The notes: a model not told the origin generated them from the letters alone. 64,000 bases of DNA from Vanessa cardui (GCF_905220365.1 NC_061132.1:682001-746000), one strand, 5' to 3'. Shown: positions 41,932 through 53,124, counted from the stretch's first letter. Numbers and translations are program-made.

Positions 41932-42153
41932 TTAGATAACATAAAAAATCAACTTAACTCGGCGTCTCTCGAAACCACCGTGAATCGGGTAATCGAGTAT
42001 GGTTACTCGAAATAAATTGTACCAGGCGAACATAAAGAGCGAGTACGTGCCTTTGCAATCTGCCTCCATTATACCGACTATGAAATTCATGACACGCTGC
42101 GAAATGGCGTCTCGTAAATAGTCCAGTTTTCTTTCACGTCTCGTTGATCTCAC
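41932..42153 (-). other. Unassigned 73-codon open frame in a GC-richer patch
   Basis: The product (for example LDYLRDAISQRVMNFIVGIM) is not recognised. The DNA at 41960-42150 is clearly less AT-rich than its flanks and matches no repeat in the window. No splice sites that I can defend. It may be a conserved non-coding element or a degenerate exon. Confidence 0.25.
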
Positions 42154-42419
42154 GACTAAAGAAAGGGGTGATTAAGTGACTAACGACGTCTGCTCGTAAT
42201 GTTTTTATAAAAAAAATCTCTGTGTAGTTAAGTTCCTCGTAGTTATAATAAAACTTCATGCCTGTTCTCTTTATGAGTGGGAGTACAAAATCAGTAGTAC
42301 TTATATTTCATATAATTTATTTCAAATGTAATATTTTTAATGTATTCTGAACCTGGTTTAATTTTATCAAAGTGGTGTAATTAAGTTCATTTGAATTTAC
42401 TAAATACAAAGTTACTTCT

Positions 42420-42687
42420 ATGTGGTATAGGCAGGCAGACCAATAAGCCACCTGTTGGTAAGTGGTCGCCACCGGCCAAGACAAAGGTATAATATGGTAA
42501 GTATATTTAATATGTAAGATATATTAACCATACCTTTCATCACCAATGGGTCATCAACCTTGGGAACTAAGATTTTACATAAGTAGTTACACTGGCTCAC
42601 TCGTCCTTCAAACCGAAGCACAACAATACTGAGCGCTGGTGTTGGTGGCTATTCAGACGGGCTTGCACAAAGCCCTAGTATCAGGTA
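42420..42687 (-). mobile_element. REP-B copy
   Basis: CCACCTGTTGGTAAGTGGTC, TCATCAACCTTGGGAACTAAG, ACTGGCTCACTCGTCCTTC and GGGCTTGCACAAAGCCCTAG. It has a partial duplication near 42485-42530 and a deletion in the GTTGTTTGGCGG block. Confidence 0.85.
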
Positions 42688-42924
42688 AATTTACAAATAT
42701 TGCTGTAATTACATCAGCGTTAATTAATTGCCCTGATTTTGCCGTAGTTATTAACATATTGTGTGGCAATCAATCATGTAAATCACACAATACATTTAAC
42801 TATCAAACAAAACACCGGCGAGTCACGTCGTGCGCTGTCTGCTTACTAATGACACCACAAACACAGACACCACAGACACACAAAGTCTCTTGTTATAAAC
42901 CTTAGCACATGGGGCATGTTAAAA

Positions 42925-43118
42925 AATAAGGCCTCCGTGAATGCCCCACCGCTGGACTAAATTCCCTTCTCCTTTTTTGAGGACAATACTTGGAAATTCA
43001 ATGGCAGATATTCTTCCACTAAATGTCAGTGTTCTATCAACGTCAAACTCGTTATGAAATACGGAATTATCGGTTAAGATTACACCTTGATATCAAGATC
43101 GCTTGCCCATCACGGCTT
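42925..43118 (-). mobile_element. SINE-A copy, heavily decayed
   Basis: GAATGCCCCACCGCTGGAC, TTGAGGACAATACTTGG and ATTATCGGTTAAGATTACACC preserve the SINE-A order. Old copy; boundaries approximate. Confidence 0.5.
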
Positions 43119-43290
43119 TTGGTCTAGCTCATAGGGGAAACATTTGCAGATCCCAAGATCATACTTCGAATCCTGGATTGTTCAAGTAAATACATATTGT
43201 TTGCACTAATAGCCCTGAGTTGGGAAGCTCACGTCCCTCGGACAGCCATTGAAGATGTCAGTTGTGAGCCTGATACATTGTTTATGAACT
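43118..43290 (+). mobile_element. SINE-F: tRNA-headed SINE, single copy
   Basis: TTTTGGTCTAGCTCATAGGG (A-box side), GCAGATCCCAAGATC, B box CTTCGAATCCTGG, then CAAGTAAATACATATTGTTT and CGTCCCTCGGACAGCC to GTGAGCCTGATACATTG. I recognise the body as a lepidopteran SINE; its class is unverified. Confidence 0.6.
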
Positions 43291-43317
43291 ACATTTCCAA
43301 AGGGCATAGAATGTATA

Positions 43318-43590
43318 TTTGGTCCATCTGACGGTAAAGTGTCACCACAACCCCTATGGATACTGAATTGAATTTTGAAGAGTGCCAATGTAGCCAACAT
43401 TGGCACTCATTCATTGACATTCAAACTACGCCATTCGTCATCAATGCACAAATCTTTGACACTCGCTCACTCACCTATACCATCGAACACTACTACAATA
43501 CTAACGTTTGACCATAAAATATTTGATGAAAAGATACCCATATAGTCTGGACAGGGCTTGCATGAGGTCCTACCAAGTAAGTGATGAAAT
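43318..43590 (-). mobile_element. REP-B copy, decayed
   Basis: CATCTGACGGTAAAGTGTCAC, CACTCGCTCACTCACCTATAC and GGGCTTGCATGAGGTCCTACC appear in REP-B order. Confidence 0.6.
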
Positions 43591-44274
43591 ATATCACCCA
43601 CAATATGGCTCGCCTGTAAAATTGGGCACTCCAGCTAAATTCAGTTAACAGTATATTTATCATCCTTATATATTACGAGTAAATACTAGGAACGCATAAA
43701 AGCAATAACAAAAATATGATCGAGACCGGTTCTGGTTTTAATTGGATTATTCGCTGATGACAATTACGAAAATCGACAAACGTACAAATATTTACGTTAT
43801 ATTTTAATTCGACCCTCTATTTACGAACGCGTGTTTGCTTACGAATAAGCCATTAGATTATTGAATACACAGATGGTAAATATAGGTAGATTAATCCTAC
43901 AGACTACGAGAATTGGTGTACAAATTTGTACGTGTCTACGCAAAGGGTTTGGTAATATCATGTAATGTTATCTTTGATCGATTTCGAAAGAGGTTTTATG
44001 TTCAGTGCGTATTTTTTTACATACGTTTACCGTTGTCGGTAATGACTAAAACGATTTAGATTATTTAAACTAATATATAATATTGAATTCGGTACAAGGG
44101 TTGTGATTGAATCGAGTTCTAGATTGCTTGTTCAAATTTTATTAAAATATTTAAGTTAAATCTACTATTGGATAAAAGAAAAAGATCCGAGATTTAGAAG
44201 AGGCAAAAAATTCGAAAGTTTTTCAATCTATACTAATAGATAGAGTTTTTTTTAGCAAATTACTATTTCATATT
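43591..44274. other. AT-rich unique stretch
   Basis: Nothing recognised. Confidence 0.4.
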
Positions 44275-44395
44275 TTAATGTTGAGTTTCTTGCCGGTTCT
44301 TCTCGGTAGAATCTGCTTTCCGAACCGGTGGTAGCTTCACTTAATATTTGTTAAATGACGATTCATAAGTAAAATCCTACTTGATTTGATTTGTT
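44275..44395 (+). mobile_element. LINE-D 3' terminus
   Basis: TTGCCGGTTCTTCTCGGTAG, TTTCCGAACCGGTGGTAGC and CTACTTGATTTGATTTG: only the last 120 bp of the element. Confidence 0.8.
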
Positions 44396-44530
44396 TCTTG
44401 TATATTGGACACATGAAACTCGTACATTGAATATGATATATGATTAAGGTATATAACATTACTAGTTTTCACTCACGATTTTGCTTATGGATTTCTCCAC
44501 CTATCTCCAGATACAGAGTTACTTTTATAT

Positions 44531-44947
44531 TTATAAAAAAATTAAATAAGTACAGTTTAATTGACTGTCGTCGTGACAAACGTAAATTTCATTTTTAATA
44601 AGAGAGTACCGAGTTGATCTGATTTCGCAACTGATGCTTTCACACAGAGAAGGCATTATTTTATGAAGAAACGGACGGCGTATATTACGTAGCATCTGTC
44701 GTTGACGGCTTCCAACTCTACGAGCGCTGCTTGGATGAACTTGAATGAATATTTCGAGTTCATTAGAAATGATCTTAATATTAATATTATTTAAAAATAT
44801 GTTATCACGACGAAGCGATGCTTCGACGACGAAAGTCTTGACGAGTTTCGCTTTTTGAGTATCGAAATTTAAGAAATAAAACTGGTTACGTGTCATATGT
44901 CTGTGTGTGTGTATGTGTCTGTGTTTGTGTGTATATGTGTCACACAA
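44531..44947 (-). other. Longest open frame of the window (138 codons), unassigned
   Basis: The first 20 codons come from a (GT)n-like stretch and read His/Thr-rich, which is an artefact. The rest (for example IQVHPSSARRVGSRQRQMLR) is coded by a GC-richer, non-repeat patch at 44580-44830. I recognise no domain. Start, splice sites and expression are unsupported; possibly chance. Confidence 0.2.
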
Positions 44948-45165
44948 ATGTTTGTTAATGATTATTTTTTTCCCAACATCAGTTCTACTCGACTTCTTTC
45001 GGGTAACTACTGATATTAGATTTTTATATTGTGCAATTTTTACAGTTTAACTCTATAAAAATTCGCTTTCCAATCTACTCATCCATTGCCGAGCTATGCT
45101 AATACAACGTACTATACGTCCCGCGTGTTTTTTCACGCTTATGTAAAACAATATGAGCACTTTTT

Positions 45166-45534
45166 TTATGAAATAGGTGGCAAACGAGCAGGAGGCTCAC
45201 CTGATGGAAAGTGACTACCACCGCCCATGGACATCTGCAACACCAGGGGGCTTGCAGGTGCGTTGCCGGCCTTTAAGAAAGGTGTACGCTCTTTTCTTGA
45301 AGGTTCCCATGTCGTATCGAAAGCTGGCGAAAGCTGGTTCCACAAAGTGATTGTGCGAGGCAGAAAATGTCTAAGAAATCGAGCTGTTGTGGATTTTTGG
45401 ACATCAAGTCGGTGCGGGTGAAACTTCGAATTTTGATGAGATGTCTGAAGGTGAAATTCAGCAGCCGGGATTAATCCGAACAAGTCCTCGGAACATTCCC
45501 CGTGAAAAATAAATATGCACTGTATCGATTGCAT
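45166..45534 (-). pseudogene. LINE-E reverse transcriptase C-terminal fragment
   Basis: A 122-codon frame with GECSEDLFGLIPAAEF, FHPHRLDVQKSTTARF and HFLPRTITLWNQLSPAF. These are consecutive blocks of the C-terminus of a common lepidopteran non-LTR RT. After SPAF the frame differs from the 30921-31135 copy: a deletion of the FPNRYD region shifts the frame, so the downstream residues are out of phase until a stop at 45166. The catalytic part is missing. The plus strand holds the 3' UTR phrase AGGAGGCTCACCTGATGG. Confidence 0.9.
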
Positions 45535-46077
45535 AAAAAGTTAAAAGTTTGAAGTACGGTTATATATTATACCAAAATGAATGTATATTTAAAGCATATA
45601 TGTATGCAAACTAAAAAAATAGAAATAAAGAAATAATTAACGCCAACAAAAATGTTTATCAGCTAAATTAAAAACAGCTAAATTTCACGACTTAGACTCT
45701 CAGACGCGTCCGGGGGACTTTGTTTTATTATAATATGTAGTGAAAAATACAGAGAAAAGTTGACCAGACCGCTGTTCCTTTAAGGCATTCGTTGTCTGAA
45801 AAGATGCAGACTTGTTCAACGAACAAATAAACGTTTATATAACATCGCGGCTGGCTGCGACGTCTTCAATTCAACGAAAATTGCTTACTTATATTTGAAA
45901 AAGCTGAGATCCAATTGCTTAAGTTTTAAAGCAGTATTACAAACATTAATTTATTTGGTAATAGAGTTGGTGGTTTAATATAAGTATAGCCTTATCTCAG
46001 CTCATATTATTCTAGTGCATCTTATTATACAGTGAAGGTAACTTCGTTCCCAACAGGTGGTTTGAACATGAGTTTTT
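45535..46077. other. Unique stretch
   Basis: A GC-rich spot CAGACGCGTCCGGGGGAC lies near 45701-45718. No repeat or exon recognised. Confidence 0.4.
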
Positions 46078-46369
46078 ACTTGGTGGTAGGGCTTTGTGCA
46101 AGCCCGTCTGGGTAGGTACCACCCACTCATCAGTTATTCTGCCGCCAAACAACAGTACTCAGTATTGTTGTGTTCCGGTTTGAAGGGTGAGTGAGCCAGT
46201 GTAACTACAGGCACAAGGGACATAATATTTTAGTTCCCAAGGTTAGTGGCGCATTGACGATTTAAGGAATAGTTAATATTTCTTACAGCGTCATTCTCTA
46301 TAAGTAATGGTGACTACTTACCATCAGGTGGCCCATATGCTCTTCTGCCAACCTACACCAAAAAAAAAA
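46078..46369 (+). mobile_element. REP-B, best full-length plus-strand copy
   Basis: It runs from ACTTGGTGGTAGGGCTTTG through AGCCCGTCTGGGTAGGTACC, GTTGTGTTCCGGTTTGAAGG, GTTCCCAAGGTTAGTGGC and CATCAGGTGGCCCATATGC to a ten-base A tail. No tRNA-like boxes, no ORF. A tail, frequent 5' truncation and target duplications suggest mobilisation by a LINE. Confidence 0.9.
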
Positions 46370-46434
46370 AGTCATTTTTATAATAGAACCACACATTTCC
46401 TATAACACTTCAATACATAACGTAATAATTTTAA

Positions 46435-46655
46435 TCTGTACTATTATTATAAATGTGTAAGTAAACGACCGACCGAGATGGGTCTATTTATCGCTCTTTT
46501 ACTGCCAAACCAATGAAACGAATTTGATGAAATTAAAAAAAAAGTAAGCATGTTATTCATGTTAAAAAGTAAGCATGAACGCCATGAGCTACTTTTTTGC
46601 CTAACACGCGAAAATTAACCCCTAAAACGCGAGTGAAGGCGCTGGCAACAACTAG
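46435..46655 (+). mobile_element. HEL element with complete ends, 221 bp
   Basis: TCTGTACTATTATTATAAATG after A at 46434, CTAG at 46652-46655 before T. Internal landmarks: AAACGAATTTGATGAAATT, CTACTTTTTTGCCTAACAC and CCCCTAAAACGCGAGTGAAGG. An internal duplication of AAAAGTAAGCATG is present near 46540-46577. Confidence 0.8.
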
Positions 46656-47031
46656 TAATATATATCTCATTCAATATAAAGTCACAATTCGTAACTTTTA
46701 TTAATTTGCTCACTGATTTGACCACCAATTAATCAAGAAACGCTGGATTTGAGAACAACTAACGGACAATCAACGAGGTTTTATGCACTTTTCAATGTTA
46801 TGTTTGTAATCCCAATATTCGAAATAAATTTTTCGAACGAAAGCTTTGTTAACATTTTTTAAATATTTTATAAAGCAACGCTGAATACTATAGAAAGATA
46901 CACTATCACTATTTTTTATTCTGTCGAGAAATAAGAAGCAGAATTTTATTATGTAATTTAAAGAATAATACTGATGCTATAAATCCGGTTTTTTTATATA
47001 GGTATATACATATAATGAATTGTAAGATTGT

Positions 47032-47212
47032 TTTTATGGTATAAGTTGGCGGACGATCATATGGGCCACCTGATGGTAAGTGGTCACCATCATCCATAGA
47101 CAATGACGCTGTAAGAAATATTAACTATTCCTTACATCTTCAATGTGCCACCAACCTTGGGAACTAAGATGTTATGTCCTTTGTGGCTGCAGTTACATTG
47201 GCTCACTCAAAA
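47032..47212 (-). mobile_element. REP-B copy, 5'-truncated
   Basis: ATGGTATAAGTTGGCGGACG, CATATGGGCCACCTGATGG and CCACCAACCTTGGGAAC to TTGGCTCACTCA, then it breaks off: a clean 5' truncation of the element. Confidence 0.85.
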
Positions 47213-48054
47213 AGATTATTCAATTAGTTTCTTCTCAATAAAATCTATATTCCAAAACGATTCCTCACATTTCAATTTAAATCAATCTAGTTGATTGATT
47301 TAAAATTTGACGGCGCCACTGCATTTTGAGAGCGTCAAGAAACGTCAAAAGCGATAATAACATCGGATAGCAACCTTTTTTTTAAATTATGGTGGTTTTG
47401 ACGTCTCTTCGCTCTGACGCGACTTCAGTCTCTTTTGTAAGCGAAGTCAAACGGAAAACAATCCTTTTGCATCTCGCAGAAACAAAACGTGCCTGATGGA
47501 GCGTCATTACCTGAGTTGATTGTATTACTGATAATATTTCGTTATAATAATTATTGGATATTGTAAAACAACCTCATACACGTGATTTTAATTCTCTTCG
47601 CCCGACAACCCACGATCGCTCGGCAGCCACATATGGGAACCAAAAATAATGATAACGGCAATGTGCCGTTAAATTATTCGTCAAAACCTCTTTAAAAAAA
47701 AATTAAATAGAAAAAAACGTAAACTTACTGGCAGCATAAGATCATTTAAATTAAAAAGAGGTTTATAACTTTTATTTCTTATCTATATCTCTCTATATCG
47801 ATTTAATCTACTTGGAACTGATATAGTTCGAGAGGTTGTGGTATAATTACACTGTTGTATTGATAAGAGTAAAGCCTCTATGATGTTAGATTACATTACA
47901 GATAGGACCTGTTGGACTGATAGGATTTCTGATACGATTGCGATACATATTATTGTATGATATATAATTATAGTGGTTTTGGTATCGATTTTATTATTTA
48001 GAGTTCAAATAAAAAAAAAATATAAATTAATTTATATATTTCAACTAATAATAA
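47213..48054. other. Unique stretch, GC-richer centre
   Basis: 47310-47520 is enriched in GACG/CGTC motifs (GAGCGTCAAGAAACGTC, TTTTGACGTCTC). A TCAGTC initiator match at 47425 has no downstream element at +28, so I do not call a promoter. Confidence 0.35.
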
Positions 48055-48145
48055 TCTATACATGTAGTAAAATTGGAATGCCTGTTTGTAATCATAAAAT
48101 AACCGTTTTTTACTTAATGCATATTTATGTATACACGGTATGTCG
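48055..48145 (+). mobile_element. HEL 5' fragment (6083 type)
   Basis: TCTATACATGTAGTAAAATTG after A, then TGCCTGTTTGTAATCATAAAA and TATGTATACACGG. Truncated before the GTCTG block. Confidence 0.65.
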
Positions 48146-48710
48146 TATTTCGCTGCAAGATTTATCGACTGTATAAGACAATGGGGTATATCGTGGGTTC
48201 GAATTTATACCAATGACATTGTGAACCTGTATTATTTTTAGACTTCAATCATTAGTACCGTTAATAAATACAATTCAATACAAACAACAAACAAATTGTA
48301 CTTATATTGTGACAAACAACACAAGTACGAGTTAAATTTAAAACATCAGTAAAAAAATCGTTCTCAGGCAGTCCTTTAACGTGTAAACAATGTGGAAATT
48401 TATAAAAATAAATAGTAAAAGTGCGCGCACATCAAAACCCGATGTCAGCTTGCTCGCGTGAGCACGCACGCCTCGATGAATAAATATGTTTGATCAGCAG
48501 CCGTGTGTGCAAATCGTGATACCCTCCAGCTATTTTTATGCCTATATGACGGCGTGAGCGGCTAAGGGAAATAAAAGTCTGTCAGAACATTTATAATGAT
48601 TTCATTCCATTTAAATGTATTGTAGCTTAATATACCTCATAACCCGACTCTCCCCTGGAGATTTTAATATGTGTTTTGACAAGTTTTTCTTTAACTGTTA
48701 GCGACGTTTT

Positions 48711-49004
48711 GAGCCGAGTTTGTCCATGGTTGGAACGCGTGTATCCTAGCCGATGATTGCGGGTTCAAACCCAGGCAAACACCACTGATTATGTGCTTAA
48801 TTTGTGTTCATAATTCATCTCGTGCTCGGCGGTGAAGGAAAACATCGCAAGAAACCTGCATGTGTCTAATTTCATATAATGTCTGCCACACGTGTATTCT
48901 ACCAACCCGCATTGGAACAGCGCGCTGAAATATGTTATAAACCCTCTCCTTAATGGGAGAGAATACCTTAGTCCAGCAATGGGAAATTTACAGGCTGTTA
49001 CTTT
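48711..49004 (+). mobile_element. SINE-A copy, near full-length
   Basis: TTGAGCCGAGTTTGTCCATGG (A box damaged), B box GGGTTCAAACCCAGG, TCGTGCTCGGCGGTGAAGG and TTACAGGCTGTTAC. The palindromic GGAACAGCGTGG is mutated to GGAACAGCGCGC. Confidence 0.9.
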
Positions 49005-49464
49005 TAAAAAATATATATATTCTCAACAGTCAACTGCATTTCTGTGAAATTTTGTATAAGCTTGATTTAATTTATTTTTATCATTTACTCTTTTGCATAA
49101 GGATTCACAAGTAACATACTTAATTTATCAATAAATCTTAGTAAATATTAATGATACTCAATGATTAATACATTTAATTGTTATTATAGAAACAAACAAT
49201 ACACATTTACGTAAAATTCTATATAAAAATATATTTGCAGAAGCCTAAACAATTTGTGCATGTCAGCTCAATCGGTTGTGTACAACTGAATTAAAATTTA
49301 ATTGACACATACTAACAAGCGAATTTATAAACTCAAAAAAAAGTGCGCAACTCTAAATACTCCAATAATTTTTTCAAATAACAAAAATATATTTGTTATA
49401 GGTATATATTAGGTATTATTAAAAATATATATTGTATATGTAACATGATATGAAAAAAAGGAAA

Positions 49465-49545
49465 TTGATCCCGCTGAGTGTCTTTCGCCGGTTCTTCTCA
49501 GGTCTGAGGTGTTAAATTCCGCAACGGTGGTAGATTTTTGGACTA
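49465..49545 (+). mobile_element. LINE-D2 3' fragment
   Basis: CCCGCTGAGTGTCTTTCGCC, GGTTCTTCTCAGGTCTGAGG and CAACGGTGGTAG are the plus-sense counterpart of the block at 18000-18060. Confidence 0.6.
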
Positions 49546-49549
49546 TTAA

Positions 49550-49655
49550 TATCAAAATCGGTCCACCCAGTGAAAAGTTATGAGGTAACAAACATAAAAA
49601 AAAATACAGACGAATTGATAACCTCCTCCTTTTTGAAGTCGGTTGAAAAAGAGTA
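49550..49655 (-). mobile_element. REP-I 5' fragment
   Basis: AAATCGGTCCACCCAGTGAA, TATGAGGTAACAAACAT and ACCTCCTCCTTTTTGAAGTC: the reverse complement of 54722-54860, with a much shorter A/T run. Confidence 0.75.
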
Positions 49656-49815
49656 GATATAATGACTTGACTAAAACAGAAACAGCCTTTTTGGAGAATG
49701 GAGAATTTAAGTGCATGTTTCTATATGCATGACGTTTCCGACCGATAATTAAAAGCTTCCGTATAAATTATCAATAACAATAATTTTATGAATTCAAATT
49801 ATTTATTAATTTCAG

Positions 49816-49863
49816 TGGTCAGCGTTGTGTCACGCCTGTAGGGAATTCTGTTACTTTTAACAA
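49816..49863 (+). other. Candidate 48 bp internal exon
   Basis: Acceptor TTATTAATTTCAG ends at 49815. Donor ACAA|GTGAGTAAT begins at 49864. The 48 bp contain no ATG but do contain a TAG. It is GC-richer than the flanks and outside repeats. Same strand as the promoter at 8532 and the candidate exon at 38268. A UTR or lncRNA exon is inferred. Confidence 0.35.
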
Positions 49864-50139
49864 GTGAGTAATTACTCATTTTTCCGCTTAGTGACGGTTT
49901 TAATTTAAATTAAACCAACCCTTGAAATTTATATAAGACTAAAATAATAATTTAAATTCAATCCCATCACAAATGTCCGTTCGGGAAGTATTCACTTATA
50001 AAATAAAAATTGTACCCGAATTACCAATTTTTTGTATTCGTGCAAACTAAAGATAAATGACTCCACGCCACCTTAAGGTCAATGGTATTGGAGACCACGC
50101 AAAAACGGACACTATAATCAGGAACAATAAACTACAGTA

Positions 50140-50492
50140 AAATTCCGCAGACATTTTTAACTTTGCCGTTTCGTAAATTCAAATCTTTTGTAAAAAAATA
50201 CCTTGGTAAAAAAGGTATACTATTCGATACAAGATTTTATAGATGATAAAAAAGCGTAGAATTAATACCCGTTGACTTCCAGACAGGATACATTAGATAC
50301 ATATATCATTGTATTTAACTACTATAACAATATTTTTTAAATGTTTAAAAAGAGTAACTGCTGAGTTTCTTGCCGGTTCTTCTCCGTAGAATCTACTTTC
50401 CGAACCGGTAGTAGCTTCAATTAATTGTTAAATGACGATTCAAAAGTGCTTGTAAAAGCCCACTTGAATAAAGTTTATTTTGATTTTGAGTA
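50140..50492 (+). mobile_element. LINE-D 3' end, well preserved
   Basis: AAAATTCCGCAGACATTTTT, GTTGACTTCCAGACAGGATAC, TTGCCGGTTCTTCTCCGTAG and TTGAATAAAGTTTATTTTGA. Same 5' truncation zone as the copies at 4820 and 33580. Confidence 0.88.
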
Positions 50493-51061
50493 ACCCTCGC
50501 CATGCCGTCAAGATGGCTCTTCACCTTTAATTTAAAGGAACCCAACTTATATGAGGAGGGGAGCACTAGTTATAAAACTCATAACGATTAATATACTAAG
50601 CTTACAAACATGAGGTACTATGAAACGAAATACATAATCTATTTCTTATAGCGGAACCCTAAAAATTTCAAAGAAGCAAAACGAGAAGCGAAATATTATT
50701 TGATTCAAGTTTTTGCAGTTCCTAAAAGGCAGCTTCACAGAAAGTTATTTAATAACTACATTTTTAGCTGAAAATGGATACAAAGAAAAAATTCGAATAT
50801 AACTGTTTTAGGTTAATTAAAAAGTTTTTACTTGTACAAGTATTTGTCTAGAGAACCACTTAAAATATGGATGAGTGCAATTCGCACTCGGTACAAGCAA
50901 ACTTATTAATATTCCTTTGTCTGTTTGCCGTGACGAATTTTCTTTTCATCAAGTTTCAAATCAGAACAATTGTAAAGAAGTTCTACTTTTATAACTAAAT
51001 CTGTGCCTTTTCGAAGAATAAAACTCTTGAATAACTTTTGTTATATAATGCCATACATTGC
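50493..51061. other. Unique stretch
   Basis: No repeat or exon recognised. Confidence 0.4.
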
Positions 51062-51283
51062 CAAATGTGGTCACCGTCGCTGGTAAATATTCACATTGTA
51101 AGAAATAATAACCTACATTACAATAATGATCTAACCTTGTCAGCTAAGATATTACGCATCTTTCGTATGTAGTTCACTCATCCTTGAAGGATGAGGAAAG
51201 AAACACAGCAATACTTAAGCATTACTCTTGGGTGATACCTTCGCAGATAAGTTTGCACAAAGCCCTACCACCAAGTAAAGTAA
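51062..51283 (-). mobile_element. REP-B copy, decayed
   Basis: AAATGTGGTCACCGTCGCTGG, GTAAGAAATAATAACCTAC, CTCATCCTTGAAGGATGAGG and CACAAAGCCCTACCACCAAG. Confidence 0.75.
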
Positions 51284-51719
51284 GTATCGTTTGATCACCA
51301 TGGATTTCAATAAGAAATGAGAGCAGATATCTTGAATGGCAGAAATTTAAAGACCAATGTTTGAGTGTTACACGGACAAGCCCGAATTAGTCTTCATCTG
51401 CTTTAGCTGTAATAAAAGGAAGTAAGCGACCTCATGAAACGTACACGTGTCGAATGAAATTATAATATATAATGTCTGAGCGAATTTGAGTGGAAAGAAA
51501 GAAGCGCCAGATAGGTACTTTTGGAAAATGAGCCCTGAAGCTGAAACTGTAAAGATTATTTCCCAAGAGTACCACTTACGATATATTTCTATTTTAATTC
51601 ATATATATAAATTTGTCTTTTTTTTCTATTTTTGTAAGAATACGATCCGTGTATAGTATAACATAAATTAGAATTAGCATCGGAAAATGCAATGAAATTA
51701 ATTTAAAACCGATTACTGC

Positions 51720-52110
51720 CGATTTAAACGACCAATAGAAATAGCTCCCTATCGCGCCATAGCGACGCTATTCGTCGCTATAGATTCTCGCGTCAGTTCA
51801 ACCCAAGAAAACAACTGCATATAAACCGCCGTGACAAATTGACGAATATATTAGGTCATATGATATTACAAGTTATTACGTTTGTGTAAAGATCATATTC
51901 ACATGTGAAATAAATATTGATAATTTGGGCTAGCGTACTCTATTCGGATGTTATCGGTTTTACGAATTTTGCCGATGCTACATCTAAGTCGTGTCGTACT
52001 ATACTTATGTAAGCGCGTGAAAGGTTTTCATCTTAGGCGTGATTAACCGCATGCATGCATGCAAATAATTAATTACGACGAAATAATAGTAATTTCATTC
52101 AACTGTCTAT
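51720..52110. promoter_or_regulatory. Motif-rich unique patch, candidate enhancer
   Basis: GC-richer, repeat-free patch with a perfect 9 bp hairpin at 51759-51781 and an E-box-like palindrome CACATGTG (51901-51908). A cluster follows at 52045-52075: AACCGCA (Runt-type), then ATGCAAAT (POU octamer), then AATTAATTA (homeodomain). These are single-motif matches; the regulatory function is inferred from their density. Confidence 0.35.
51759..51781. repeat. Perfect 9 bp hairpin ATAGCGACG
   Basis: ATAGCGACG, loop CTATT, CGTCGCTAT. Confidence 0.9.
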
Positions 52111-52699
52111 TAAATTTTAAATTAATTTGGAATAACTTCACATGTTTCGGTTTTCATCCGAACTAATCCTCCATTGACCAAAACAAAACATAGAACCTAC
52201 CCCCACTACTAAAACTGGATGAAACTGGAAAAATAATATAATGGAATTCTAAAGTGTGGAATGTGATATTTCGCTTAAAATGAAATAATCTGTCGATACA
52301 GCCCAATGTCACCAATAACGCTCACAAAAGCACTCTACCATCACACCACACTGATAACGCCCCGCGATTTATTTAAAACGGTTTTCGGTCGCTTTGCATG
52401 CGTAAAGGTCTCGATTTAAAGTGATGAATGGGGTTCGTTGTCATTATTATTTTGTTGGTTTCATCTTATTCAATATGGTGTAACCAGATATGGCAATCAG
52501 TATATACACCATGAGTTACCACTTTTCATAATATATAGACTATATGCTCGACATTAAGCTAACTTAAAAAAATATATAGTAACAAGATTATTTAATTTTT
52601 TTTAGCTGACTGGTAGTACTCCTTGCCAATCGTATTAACAGCAGTATTTCACAAAAAATGATAGTTAGATTCAGTAGAGCGACTATTTCAATAGCTCTA

Positions 52700-53110
52700 T
52701 TATATCTACTATGAGCATATTCTAAGCCGGCGGGTCTAACAGGATGAAATTTTGCACAAGGATTATAGAAGTTAGGTAAGTACTAAGAGAGAAATTTTCA
52801 TTCACTAAGGAGGCTAAACGAGGATGAAAGATTTTTGGAAATTCGTAATTTTTCATGTGAGAATTATGAAAATATTTGGGCCAATATTAGTGAGTTAATG
52901 GCAGATAATAAATATTTTTCAAAATACATCACCTAAGAGGGTGAAACTTAATATGAAGCTTATATGGAGGTTTTTAGTTTTGAAAGCTAGTAACATAGAC
53001 ATAGGTGTTTAGGCTTCTTTTTACGAGTAAAGGGCAGGTACATCGTTCTTAAGAGTTCATCACCCAACAGGATGAAATTCGAAAAGTAAGTTACTGTATA
53101 AGTTCGCCTT
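52700..53110 (+). mobile_element. Dispersed-repeat-like block, family uncertain
   Basis: CACCTAAGAGGGTGAAACTT, CAACAGGATGAAATTCG and AATATTTGGGCCAATATTAG resemble the GGGGGTGAAA phrases of short lepidopteran repeats (compare 6505-6530). No ends seen. Confidence 0.35.
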
Positions 53111-53124
53111 TTTTACGTAATGAA

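Noticed and set aside
47425..47460. Second TCAGTC initiator match
   Set aside because: No DPE at +28, no TATA box, no donor nearby; a hexamer alone is expected by chance.
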